Source: an uncultured Clostridia bacterium (GTDB lineage: Bacteria > Bacillota > Clostridia > Christensenellales > UBA3700). Taken from it: a stretch of 43,326 bases of DNA. This document shows positions 10,401 to 17,794 of this stretch, piece by piece. Position numbers and translations under genes: made by a program. Every line of letters starts with the position of its first letter. Within the stretch, counting starts at the first letter, position 1. The stretch lies in the NCBI GenBank assembly GCA_947038565.1, contig CAMQWP010000016.1, forward strand, positions 1 to 43,326, read 5' to 3'. Below the pieces are notes generated by a model. That model had not been told where the DNA came from and searched no databases. It saw nothing but the letters and a program-made list of their open reading frames with translations.

Positions 10401-13400
10401 AGGCTCTACTGCATAATAGTTACCACTAACAGTGAATGTCGCTACAAGCGTTACATTACTATTTGCTACATTTGTAAATCCATTAGTACCATTCTCACCA
10501 CCAGTATATGTTAATTTAAGCTGATCAATAGCAAGTACGTACCCAGAAGGAAGATCACCAGTAATAGTTACATACTGTTCTACTTCATTATAAGTAAGGT
10601 CTGCACCATTCAAGGCAACGCCAGTCATGTCATAAGTAGCTTGTGTCATACCGATATTAGTTCTCATAACTTCTATTTTATTGTAGTTCGCACTACCAGT
10701 AAAAGTTGCTATGATCTCAGTGTTATGCTCTGCAAAATTAGTGATACCATTTTGTTCTGTATTGCTACCACCGCTATATACTACGGTAACAGCATCATCT
10801 GCAGTATAGCCAACAGGCATTTCGCCAGTTATGCTTACGCATTGAGGTGTACCATTGTATTCGTAAGTCACCGTATCAAATAATGTCTTACTCATGTCAT
10901 AAGTAGCCAAACCAATAGACCATTCTCTAGTAAATACATTTGTGCCTACTACAACGTAATCAGTTGACGCAGGGTCAATAGTTATAGTAGTAGTATGATT
11001 ACCTGCAAGAGTAGCAGAGTCGCCCTCAATTTTAAATTTAGTATTAGGAATAGTGCTTTCAGATTGATTAATTGTTACTTGTTGAGGAGTGCCAAGATAA
11101 GTAAATTCTGGCACTGTCCACTCGATAGCCGGCAAGATAATGTCTTGCGCTATCATAACTAAATCAATAGTGATACTAGGGATCGCATTAAAGTTAAGTG
11201 ATTCGCTAGTAAAGAATGCAGTGATTTTACCGCTCTGTGCAACATGTGTGATACCATTAAATACCGCGCCACTTGCGTCCTTATACTCTACTGATACTTT
11301 ATCAGTAGTTTCATCATATCCAGTAGGAAGATTCCCGCTAATCAATACAGGGTAAGTTTCGCCCGTGTATTTAAGATCGGCAGGTGCTTCAAATTTAACA
11401 CCAGACATGTCGTAAGTAGCATGTGCAATTTTCCAGTCTAGTGTCGGAGCCACGCCCGCGATACTATAATTAGTATTATCATTAAGTACAGTAACTGTAG
11501 CAGTAGAAGTAAAATCACCAGCCGCAAATCTTATATTATTACGCTTATCGTAAGTGACTGCTACATGCTCAGGAAGACTTCCTAGCTTAACCTCTTTTGG
11601 TCTATTGTCGTAGATATAAGGTTTCGCAGGGTCATATACAGAATCATTTGCATAAGTCCATACAGTACTGCTAACGTCTATCGGCTGAGGAGTAATAGTC
11701 AGTTTCGCATATTTAGTAGGGATAGGTTCATAATTCATCTCGTCACCCGTTAAGATTAACGATATCTGAAGATCAGTCACTACATCAGTAAAACCATCTA
11801 GCGTAGTATTGTTACCACCCTCATACCTAGCACTCACTCCAGCAGGAAGAGTTCCTGTATAATTCAGTGTTCGAGGAGAACTACTATATACTACACTCTT
11901 ATCTTTAAAAACAATATTAAGCTTGTATGTAGCCTTTTTAATCTTCCAATTCAATGGTGCTGGCGTAGTGCCAGTAACTGCATAATTGTTATTTTTAGGA
12001 CTAATATTCGCAGTTGCTTGATAGTTCTCATTAGCATTCACCGCACTGTAAGTACCAGTGTAGTTAACATTTAAGTTTGAGTCAAGCCCTACAATACCTA
12101 CGGACTTACTGCTTCCGTCATATACAAAGTTAGTAGTATCATTATAATTCCACGTAACACTTGAAACATCTATTTTCTTCGGCTCAACGATGACTTTCTC
12201 ACGAGTATAATCACTTATATTTGTGAAACTATGCACCATATTTACTGAGCCAGTCTTGCTATGATATAAAAACTGTTTAGTATCATCTATTACTATATTA
12301 TACTCACCTACATCAAGAATATCAGTCGATGCAAATACATCACTAGATCCAACTTTTTGGAACTTGTACTCTATCATAGAATTCGATGCATTATATCCAA
12401 CAATCGACGATGAATTGAATACAGTATTAGGATCCAAAGTATGTTTAGTGCCGTACTCTATAACTACGTCAGCAGGACGCGTAACAGGCGTGTGTGCTTT
12501 TGCTTCAGCACAAACTACTTTTATCTCAGTACGAGTGACTGACGAAAGCACCGCTTTATCTACATAAGCATGTCTGTCACCTTTTTTGTAAGTACGAAAA
12601 GTTTCTACAGTTTTGTTTATAGTTCCGCCATTTTTTAATTGCACCCAATATATCATAGAGTCGTCATTACGCGACGCAAAGGTATCGAACCTTACTCTTG
12701 TCATATCACCCGGTACAAATTTCATAGTACCACCAGTAATAACACCGAATACTATAACGTGACTGGCACCATTACCTAGATTAGTATCAAAGTTATTACC
12801 AGAGAAAAAGTTTTGATTTTTAAAGCCCGAAGATGGAGGAGTAAAATAGCCATAGAACATACCCTTTGCTAATGGAGCACCAGAAAAACCAGATTTATTT
12901 TGCACATGAATACTCCTATTGCCTAAAGTGCTAGTACTAGTACTGTTATCAGTGTATATAGCACCATCTAGAGATGAACTTTCCTCACTTCTCGACAAGC
13001 CAATTATTCCTCCAGCAAAAGCCTGAGAACCCCTTACACCACTTTCAAATGCTGCTTCCGCATAAAAGGCGTATTGACTACCACTATAATTAGCACCTTT
13101 CTTGATTTCTACTTGCACATTAACTATGCTAGAAAAATCATCAGCAAAACCTACGATACCGCCTATCATTGCGTTACATTGGCCTTCTTTTATGAAACTC
13201 TGTGCTAAGGCTTGCAAACTTGCACCAGTAGTTTCATTACCATATACAACATTACAGTCCTGTATATGTCCTTTGCCATTATTAGAATGATCTCTATTAA
13301 AACCTGCTATACCACCTACGCCTACACAAGTACCTCTTGTATCAAGACGCTTAGCACGATAGGTACCAGTCATATTTAAATTTACTTGATTTATCACGCC

Positions 13401-14015
13401 TAGATTTAAGCCGACTACTATGCCATGAGCGTTATGGTTACCATTTTGACCGCTATCAGTAGCATCATTCACATCAACATTAATATTAACAGCATTAAAA
13501 TTTACACCAGTGATAGTACCTTGATTCATATACAAAAACGATCCACGTGCTGTCACTTGTTTAGTGAAGTCACCGGCTTGCACACTTACACTAGTAAGGT
13601 AGCCGGTCGCAGAATTAAACGCAGAAGTAGCTTTTACCGAAGATGTAACGACATCCGTTAAAGTAATAGTCTTACCCGCACCATGAAGTATCCTATCAGA
13701 TGCTAATTGATAATTACCGTCATGAGTAAAGGTAACGTCACTCGAAAGAACGCCCTCTTTATACGCGGCATTAGTACCAGTTAGCAATAGCCAAGCCTTA
13801 AGCTGAGCCTCCGTAGAAATCAGAGTAGCACCAGAACCTGCAGTTGGTGCAGTAAAGTAACCCTCATCATTCATACCGTTTTCACTGTTACCCCCAGTGA
13901 TCGGATTATTCTTGCTGTACAAACCCACAAAAGTCACTGACAAAGCCATCATGATGCTAAGCACCACTGCTATCAACGAAATTGCAATTCTGTTGTTTAA
14001 TTTTTTATTTATCAT
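4410..14015 (-). CDS. Giant MBG-repeat surface protein (3201 aa)
   Basis: Start chosen at ATG 14015 (MINKKLNNR), preceded by GGAGGGG at good spacing; the frame opens slightly earlier at 14036. Residues about 1-35 are an export signal (ISLIAVVLSIMMALSVTFVG). About 50-480 is a GLUG-like region with recurring G-G-I-x-G-F/L motifs, as in right-handed beta-helix adhesins. About 520-2960 is a long train, roughly 25-30 units, of MBG-type modules: a Y-x-M-x-G-V-x-F start, Y-N-G-x-x-Q, then N-G-I-T-x-V, alternating with modules ending W-x-I-x-x-A-x-Y. A fibronectin-III-like stretch (about 2970-3075), a short helical segment and a C-terminal membrane helix (ALPIALAVTFISILALAGIA) followed by KK close the protein. 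No LPXTG sorting motif, so it is anchored by the helix. A role as a stalk or adhesin is inferred. Coupled to the lipoprotein at 3805-4410. Confidence 0.85.
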   Translation of the reverse strand: MINKKLNNRIAISLIAVVLSIMMALSVTFVGLYSKNNPITGGNSENGMNDEGYFTAPTAGSGATLISTEAQLKAWLLLTGTNAAYKEGVLSSDVTFTHDGNYQLASDRILHGAGKTITLTDVVTSSVKATSAFNSATGYLTSVSVQAGDFTKQVTARGSFLYMNQGTITGVNFNAVNINVDVNDATDSGQNGNHNAHGIVVGLNLGVINQVNLNMTGTYRAKRLDTRGTCVGVGGIAGFNRDHSNNGKGHIQDCNVVYGNETTGASLQALAQSFIKEGQCNAMIGGIVGFADDFSSIVNVQVEIKKGANYSGSQYAFYAEAAFESGVRGSQAFAGGIIGLSRSEESSSLDGAIYTDNSTSTSTLGNRSIHVQNKSGFSGAPLAKGMFYGYFTPPSSGFKNQNFFSGNNFDTNLGNGASHVIVFGVITGGTMKFVPGDMTRVRFDTFASRNDDSMIYWVQLKNGGTINKTVETFRTYKKGDRHAYVDKAVLSSVTRTEIKVVCAEAKAHTPVTRPADVVIEYGTKHTLDPNTVFNSSSIVGYNASNSMIEYKFQKVGSSDVFASTDILDVGEYNIVIDDTKQFLYHSKTGSVNMVHSFTNISDYTREKVIVEPKKIDVSSVTWNYNDTTNFVYDGSSKSVGIVGLDSNLNVNYTGTYSAVNANENYQATANISPKNNNYAVTGTTPAPLNWKIKKATYKLNIVFKDKSVVYSSSPRTLNYTGTLPAGVSARYEGGNNTTLDGFTDVVTDLQISLILTGDEMNYEPIPTKYAKLTITPQPIDVSSTVWTYANDSVYDPAKPYIYDNRPKEVKLGSLPEHVAVTYDKRNNIRFAAGDFTSTATVTVLNDNTNYSIAGVAPTLDWKIAHATYDMSGVKFEAPADLKYTGETYPVLISGNLPTGYDETTDKVSVEYKDASGAVFNGITHVAQSGKITAFFTSESLNFNAIPSITIDLVMIAQDIILPAIEWTVPEFTYLGTPQQVTINQSESTIPNTKFKIEGDSATLAGNHTTTITIDPASTDYVVVGTNVFTREWSIGLATYDMSKTLFDTVTYEYNGTPQCVSITGEMPVGYTADDAVTVVYSGGSNTEQNGITNFAEHNTEIIATFTGSANYNKIEVMRTNIGMTQATYDMTGVALNGADLTYNEVEQYVTITGDLPSGYVLAIDQLKLTYTGGENGTNGFTNVANSNVTLVATFTVSGNYYAVEPLTASVTMKEKSIDVSGVAWVNVDPSVYTGIEQVRTLNSVGLALTHVTLELTGDKATDANVGEATYTAHANIIADTNYVITGTVADINWVITRATYDMSGVTFNGVTHTYNTSMQYVLIEGTLPTGANPLVDSVTVEYTNEINSNRNGITDVAESGLLVTATFTGSTNYNIILVKTATISMNPGKITLFGVRWDSNTTTTTYDGTLKTAYINKTEETLPNTTITYIKNTATNAGFHDISVSIEANTNYILDGNQVEDSFLNITKNTYVMTGITFDSATKTYNTAMQYFEIAGTLPTGANPEMDQVKVTYAGGQGTLFNGITNVNEGNVIITANFAGSKNYNDITLAFESTFAITPDEIDVSGYTWDYTADKFTYTGGEQSVAITDINEFVTIAYTNATKINASEGSVAYTAEAVATVKDNNANYSIIGAITSIEWNINKDDYVFGDITFENVSATYDGNDHSVSIDETTLPTGANLEGTDKVSVSYVGGSNTAKNGITNVDESIATITATFTGSANYNLITITKVATITITPEVISLAGVAWSETNAIEYTGAEIAMELNEVGKALKNVTISYPTNKATNASAEGTTYPASVVIEPINTNYIINDAKIADTTWTISKATYITTGIKFVDVSYVYTGDMQYIIATGLPTGANSSVDQVKVTYAGGQGELFNGITTAVESGVSITATFSGSTNYNDISIVKVATIYMTGMPVSLTGVDWNSKLASQLYTGDLKTVSLNQAGLDLVTAGKITIEYGKIYQATVVDASGYEATVTVSACDNYIITDNSITNLTWYITKNKYDVTGVEFASPSFTYNGKTQYAVVANLPSNLTVNYSNGTTAKNGITDVADSGRVITATYVGDFDNYISIDDITATITMIAAEVNIDWSTNDAGAYSFVYSGADQSSKVTANYVPVNTEIASGSMTVIPPTGGFINVAGGVAYEFTATLSDGNFVVATGATSKKSYTITKASIDINNLKWQSNTALSYNGLEQTVLLANVPSTITVKYTSNKGTDVGTYNAKAELTIVADTEGNYEIIGGAGSATSELTWTIVQGLFDWSSVAFTSEPLEFTGFTQTILATFEEAVVGGGVMSVEYLNNTFTSVSDSGKATANFSFTNAGYSNTTHSIEINVVVMPKAVDITWSAGTVSNDRFEYNTLNQFDEVIATYPTVGESTVDGKLDITIIDFTNADVNAYEFVGSLRDTNYVISGNATGVITCTKNYYMNAKSISLAGVSWDETKKIHTYNGEVKTVTLNATGLALENVDIVYKGETATAAKDNYVASVVITAKPNYVVDDAQLENFTWTILKGTHIVDNITFTGASFGYVEGTVNEISVTGTPVDGVYITYTGGENSTNGVTNVPVGGVTTITAHFNVSDTTNYNEITTTLTADITMTAQDIIVSGYEWTYTVGEYTYNGSVKTVAINVTEIPNAVIAYSGNVAETLANDKYTAKVAITVLDDSLNYKIVGTIADLNWAIAKANHIISHITFADGTFGYVEGAVNEIVVTGATPEGVSVAYTGGENGTNGVTNVNALGYTTITASFIVDDTANYNAITTTLEAKIIITAVEINIGDYTWTYTAGEFTYNGSVKTVAINVTEIPNAVIAYSGNVAETLANDKYTAKVAITVLDDSLNYKIVGTIADLNWAIAKANHIMTGVEFANGDFTYNGAEQTVSISGTELPEGVSVSYTDGTNAVNGITNVADSGKVITANFDIADTDNYNAIEPMTSTITMEAFGIDILWSEKNNFTNDGTDHSSKITASYNAFEGNVDLVPTTADGAMVKYKKGGYTFTITVNSNYIVANEEGGLFKVYNVAPIQEVLDPSDITATYTKNSITVKVDTDKLDLVEYAIVDNGTTVFISNGGLFTGLNELTEYIIKVRIKGDADSGILPSKIITINVTTFYIVSDYNLEKENVGTVTFDSYDNIVALIATYNKLSDVDKASTKADLDGVVAEYNTIITTINNELEISKNVANNSALPIALAVTFISILALAGIAIKKVGGTL
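5464..6183. repeat. Perfect 210-bp intragenic direct repeat (5464-5673 and 5974-6183)
   Basis: The two 210-bp blocks are identical base for base with a 510-bp offset (170 codons); flanks differ at once (g/a at 5463/5973, a/t at 5674/6184). They encode identical MBG-module segments near the C-terminal end of the giant protein, while other modules are much diverged. This indicates a recent duplication or gene conversion. Confidence 0.95.
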
Positions 14016-14475
14016 AATTTCACCCCTCCAAAACAATTTAATGTTGTACTCATAATTTTAAACTTGTTTCTAATTTTGCTATTTTATTTTGATTAACCGA
14101 AATAATATAATTACATTTATGTATCACATTACACTCGCTTAATATATAAATAAGTATATCATAATTATATTCATTAACGCAATACCTGATTACTCGCATG
14201 ACATAATAAGCAAGTAATACAAGAAAACTCTATAAAGTTTTTAAAATATATACAATATATATGTATTATTTACTAATTATTTACAATATTGTATGCTATT
14301 GTATGCAAATGAGTAACTCATGACGCATAATCATCTGTAAAATTCACATATTTACTATTTTTAATATTATTTTCACTGCTTTACACAATCTTGCAACTGA
14401 TTTTTCTAAATATTTACGCAATATTTCACAAATTTTACATAATCTTAATTATATGTTAATAATTTCTTTTGTCGC

Positions 14476-14505
14476 GACCTAAAATCAATCTTAACATTTT
14501 AGGTC
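14476..14505. promoter_or_regulatory. Perfect 10-bp inverted repeat in the giant gene / sialidase-like gene intergenic region
   Basis: GACCTAAAAT (14476-14485) and ATTTTAGGTC (14496-14505) flank a 10-nt spacer. No T-run follows on either strand, so a terminator is unlikely; a protein-binding site or RNA hairpin is possible. It lies 460 bp upstream of the giant gene start. A smaller palindrome, ATGAGTAACTCAT, is at 14309-14321. The rest of 14016-14600 is AT-rich with no ORF I believe. Confidence 0.55.
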
Positions 14506-14630
14506 AGATATAGAGATCTTGACACTTATTAAAAAAGTCAAACTTTGCATTTGTGATATTACTCAAATGAATAAATTTATATAATATCGGTCTTGCATTT
14601 TACTACATCAAACATACATTTATCAGCAAA

Positions 14631-14873
14631 ATATGACAATATTTGACATGTGCTTTTGCATGATATTAAGCTTGTTAATTCGCATTATTCGGCATGTTAT
14701 TCGACAACATTCGACAATTCTTCACATGACGAATTGCTTGCTATTCCGTATATTATATAGTATTATTCGACCTAATTTATATCGTTATCCGACAATTTTC
14801 GACAAGTTACTGCACATTATTCGGCAAAGTTTGACAAATGCAAAGCATAATACTTGATATTATTTATCGGCAT
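14631..14873 (-). promoter_or_regulatory. Array of Spo0A-box-like heptamers (TGNCGAA), mostly in tandem pairs 10 bp apart
   Basis: Read on the plus strand, exact TTCGACA (reverse complement of the Spo0A box TGTCGAA) occurs at 14700, 14710 and 14798. TTCGGCA (fits TGNCGAA) occurs at 14688 and 14820. One-mismatch forms are at 14632, 14642, 14766 (TTCGACC), 14788 (TCCGACA) and 14830. Pairs 14632/14642, 14700/14710, 14788/14798 and 14820/14830 are each exactly 10 bp apart and all sites point the same way. Two 0A boxes 10 bp apart in tandem is the known Spo0A dimer geometry (abrB promoter; established knowledge). The array is 180-390 bp upstream of the sialidase-like promoter and about 620 bp upstream of the giant gene. 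Binding is inferred, and Spo0A itself is not in the window. Confidence 0.7.
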
Positions 14874-15017
14874 TCTATAATGTTTATTTATATTTATTTA
14901 TTATATATATGTACATTATTTATATTGTTGCAATTTAAGTTTGATAGAAATATTGTGCATTTATTTTACAGCTTTAATACTTTTGTTATCATTATCATGT
15001 TTGCTTTCTATAAAAAC

Positions 15018-15046
15018 TTGACTAATTTATAATTGAATGTTATAAT
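15018..15046 (+). promoter_or_regulatory. Sigma-A-type promoter of the sialidase-like lipoprotein gene
   Basis: TTGACT (15018-15023), a 17-bp spacer and TATAAT (15041-15046) lie 31 bp before the ATG at 15077; GGAG at 15066-15069 is the ribosome binding site. The Spo0A-box-like array ends about 150-180 bp upstream. Confidence 0.8.
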
Positions 15047-15076
15047 ATGAAAAAATAAACATATTGGAGCAAAATT

Positions 15077-16510
15077 ATGAAAAAAAAATTATTATTCACC
15101 ACGGTTGTAGCTCTTGCTGTGACTACTACTATGCTATTTACTGCTTGTAGTGGCTCTAAGTACGATGCGAGCTTACCGTCTTACAACATGAATGTACTTG
15201 ACTTATCGTCTATGCCTAGCGATGTAGATCCAAACCATGCATACATGTTCCAAAACAACGTTGTAGACTCTCCTACTTACAAAGTAACTGCTCACAACAA
15301 GAAGCAATATTATCTAGGTCACCCTGATAATGTTCTTTTAGATAACGGAGATATCTTAACTGCTTACCCTATCGGTCACGGTAAAGGTACTACACTTCTT
15401 GCTAGAAGTAAAGACGACGGTGTCACTTGGAATAAAATCACAGGTCTTCCTGAGACTTTCAACTCTACTGAAGAAACTCCTACTATATATAAGCTAGATT
15501 TCGTTGGCGACAAAGCTGGCGAGCAAAAGCTAGTTTTAGCGTCAGCTAGACCAGGCTGGGGCAAGTATGACGGAGAAGGCTTCGACGTATCAGTGTCTAC
15601 TTCAGGCACTACTGTCGACGGTCAATTCCAGTGCGATGGTGCTACTTGGAGCAGTCATAAGAATTATTTCAGTGATCACGCTGAGGCTGGTTTTGTCGCA
15701 CCTAACAACACTTTTAAGGCTATCGTTGCTATGGCTAGCTTGACACAGTTAAAAGACGCTGATGGCAACCTTACTAATAGCTGGATGGGTATATTCCACG
15801 ACTACGACTTCCACGTGTACAAGTCTATCTTGACATTTAATGAAGACGCTGATGGTAATGATCAAATGAACTGGTCATATCCTAAAGAGATCATGGAAGA
15901 GAAGTATTACGAGCAGTACGAGAAAAAATATCAGCTTTGCGAGCCTGAAGTAGTTAGATCTCCAGAAGGCAATGAGATAGCTATGATATTCCGTGCTAAT
16001 ACAAGGACTTCTAACTCTTTTGTAATATTCTCTACTGATGAGGGTGCTACATGGACAGAGCCTAAACAACTTGCGTACGAGCTTACTGGCGAGCGTCACA
16101 AGGCTGAGTACGATCCTACTACAGGCAAACTTGTTATCACTTATCGTTCAATCAACTGGAAGATAGGTCAAGAGCACAAAGTTAATGAGTGGTACTCTCG
16201 CGGTTGGCTTACTTGGGTAGGCGACTACTCTGATCTAAAGAAAGGTCTTGACGGCAAGGGCGACTATGTAGTAAAGATGGCTCACACTTATTCAGGTAAA
16301 CAAACTGCACCAGAAGAATTCGCTTGCGATGATACTGGCTATGCAGGTCTTACTATAGATAGCAGTGGTCTTATCGTTTCTACTTCATACGGTAGATTTT
16401 CACCTTACAACGACAAGACTTACGGCAAAAAAACTTATGTAGTAACTAAGCGTCTAAAACTAAATGACATCAATGCTCATTTTGGACTTACGCTTTTCCC
16501 TACAGTTTAA
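15077..16510 (+). CDS. Sialidase-superfamily (BNR/Asp-box) lipoprotein (477 aa)
   Basis: Lipoprotein signal with lipobox LFTAC; lipid attachment at Cys24, so it sits on the outer face of the membrane. Two clear Asp boxes (S-x-D-x-G-x-T-W): SKDDGVTW at about 111-118 and STDEGATW at about 319-326. These mark a six-bladed beta-propeller of the sialidase/neuraminidase type. Candidate active-site residues include Arg110, the Glu/Arg-rich EPEVVRSPEGN segment, and a late TYRSINW motif. I do not see a canonical FRIP motif, so exo-sialidase activity is plausible but not proven; another propeller hydrolase is the alternative. Own promoter and terminator, so monocistronic. Together with the GH95 and GH129-like genes further on it fits mucin glycan stripping (inference). 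Confidence 0.75.
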   Translation: MKKKLLFTTVVALAVTTTMLFTACSGSKYDASLPSYNMNVLDLSSMPSDVDPNHAYMFQNNVVDSPTYKVTAHNKKQYYLGHPDNVLLDNGDILTAYPIGHGKGTTLLARSKDDGVTWNKITGLPETFNSTEETPTIYKLDFVGDKAGEQKLVLASARPGWGKYDGEGFDVSVSTSGTTVDGQFQCDGATWSSHKNYFSDHAEAGFVAPNNTFKAIVAMASLTQLKDADGNLTNSWMGIFHDYDFHVYKSILTFNEDADGNDQMNWSYPKEIMEEKYYEQYEKKYQLCEPEVVRSPEGNEIAMIFRANTRTSNSFVIFSTDEGATWTEPKQLAYELTGERHKAEYDPTTGKLVITYRSINWKIGQEHKVNEWYSRGWLTWVGDYSDLKKGLDGKGDYVVKMAHTYSGKQTAPEEFACDDTGYAGLTIDSSGLIVSTSYGRFSPYNDKTYGKKTYVVTKRLKLNDINAHFGLTLFPTV

Positions 16511-16630
16511 TAGCTCTATCATTATCAGTTAGGATATCGACTTGATAAGTTATGTTTTTAAAAAATAGGCTTATATGACTGACCTAACCTGACATGAACT
16601 TGACTTAATGTCAATCACAATCAAAACAAT

Positions 16631-16667
16631 AAAAATGCTATCAGTTTTTTGCTGATAGCATTTTTTT
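16631..16667. terminator. Bidirectional terminator between convergent genes
   Basis: Stem ATGCTATCAG (16635-16644) / CTGATAGCAT (16652-16661) with loop TTTTTTG, flanked by A5 on the left and T7 on the right. It serves the sialidase-like gene (+) and the DUF1653 operon (-). The 16668-16777 stretch is an AT-rich low-complexity series of CATACTTATA-like repeats. Confidence 0.9.
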
Positions 16668-16777
16668 ATTTATATTACATTTATATTTATAATTATATTA
16701 CTTTTATACTTATACTTCATTCATGATTATATGTATTCATGCTTATACTACATTCATACTTATACTTATATATTATA

Positions 16778-16984
16778 TTATACCTTGTCAAATCTCTTCA
16801 TCATCTTCCCGTCCACCTCGACAAGCTCGTCCCACATATAAGCAGGTCGCACCCAACAATCCGCTATGCTATCATACAGCGGTCTATACATGACCATGTC
16901 TTCAAGAGTTTCGCTATGCTTAGCAATACCTATCACCTCGTACAAATTGCCCTTAAAGTGCTTATATAGCCCTAATTGTATCAT
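16778..16984 (-). CDS. DUF1653 family protein (68 aa)
   Basis: Matches the compact DUF1653 pattern: Y-K-H-F-K-G-N-x-Y-x-V-I-G-x-A-K-H-S-E-T near the start, then M-V-x-Y-R-P-L-Y and W-V-R-P near the end. ATG at 16984 is favoured over the one at 16990 because GGGAG sits 8 bp before it but only 2-3 bp before the other. Small, cytoplasmic, of unknown function; it is a widely conserved single-domain family. It starts 40 bp after the stop of the membrane protein at 17025-17432, so the two may be co-transcribed. Confidence 0.85.
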   Translation of the reverse strand: MIQLGLYKHFKGNLYEVIGIAKHSETLEDMVMYRPLYDSIADCWVRPAYMWDELVEVDGKMMKRFDKV

Positions 16985-17024
16985 ATACATATCTCCCTAT
17001 TGCATGTACACATGCTTAAATGCT

Positions 17025-17432
17025 CTACGCTATATCAATGCTCCTATCAGTAGCGTCATCAGCAATGCTCTTATCAGTAGCGTCATTATCTACAATATCA
17101 TCAGTAGCCTTGCTATCACTAGATATTGCGTCAATAATTTGTGCATTATGTTTATTTTTTGTATTCTTATATATCAATATCCCGAAAAGCACAGCATGAA
17201 TACTTACTGCAACACCGCCTACTGCGGTCATGATCACTCCTTGCTTTACAAGCAGTCCGTTTTCCAAAATAAATGATATACCGATAACCAGTAGTAAAAA
17301 TATGGTTGTGGATATAAGCAAACAAATACCTTTAAGTATATTAGTACGCACAGACGTCAACTTTTCATCAGCTACTATCTCAACGGCAAGTTCAAGATAT
17401 AAAGTCATGACAAACTCTAGTACAAATTCCAT
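17025..17432 (-). CDS. Small two-helix membrane protein, hypothetical (135 aa)
   Basis: Two hydrophobic helices (ICLLISTTIFLLLVIGISFI, about 36-55, and VIMTAVGGVAVSIHAVLFGI, about 65-85) with an amphipathic N-terminus and a hydrophilic Asp/Ser/Ala tail. The tail contains a repeated D-A-T-D-[KR]-S-I motif, visible in DNA as repeated ATCAGTAGCGTCAT. A G-rich ribosome binding site (GGGGGGTG) lies about 8 bp before the ATG. I do not recognise the family. First gene of a possible two-gene unit with DUF1653. The 17433-17640 gap is AT-rich with nothing recognised. Confidence 0.65.
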   Translation of the reverse strand: MEFVLEFVMTLYLELAVEIVADEKLTSVRTNILKGICLLISTTIFLLLVIGISFILENGLLVKQGVIMTAVGGVAVSIHAVLFGILIYKNTKNKHNAQIIDAISSDSKATDDIVDNDATDKSIADDATDRSIDIA

Positions 17433-17645
17433 TTACAACGCACCCCCCGCAATATTTTTGAAGTATATTTTATAATTAACATTATTATATCACATATTTT
17501 GCGACATTACAATATAAAATCAAATTTAACACCGCAAGACATACTGCTTAAGAATATGTATATATAATTCTGATAGATGATTTATTTTTATAATTGTATA
17601 TAATTATCATAATTAGATACGACTACTAAACACTTAGGTAAAATA

Positions 17646-17684
17646 AATAACAACCTTGACAATGTCTTTAGGTTGTTATTTTTA
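17646..17684 (-). terminator. Hairpin terminator downstream of the interrupted LRR lipoprotein gene
   Basis: An 11-bp perfect stem, AATAACAACCT (17646-17656) / AGGTTGTTATT (17670-17680), is followed by T-rich sequence on both strands (TATTT on minus, TTTTATTATTT on plus). It lies about 115 bp beyond the stop at 17795. Confidence 0.7.
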
Positions 17685-17794
17685 TTATTTATCATGAAAA
17701 TCAGCTTTTTTTACTATATGATCACGCTTTACTGCAAATCGCGTTGTTATAAGTATGTAACATTAAACATGCTTGATATTGCATTTATCATATA

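Noticed and set aside
4410..14015. Sortase-anchored adhesin
   Set aside because: No LPXTG-type motif at the C-terminus; the end is a membrane helix with KK and a few residues.
14281..14310. Direct repeat ATTGTATGC at 14288 and 14298
   Set aside because: Only two short copies in very AT-rich DNA; not enough to call a site despite the 10-bp spacing.
14633..15032. Short plus-strand reading frames in the long intergenic region
   Set aside because: No ribosome binding sites, extreme base composition, and they overlap the Spo0A-box-like array and the promoter of the next gene.
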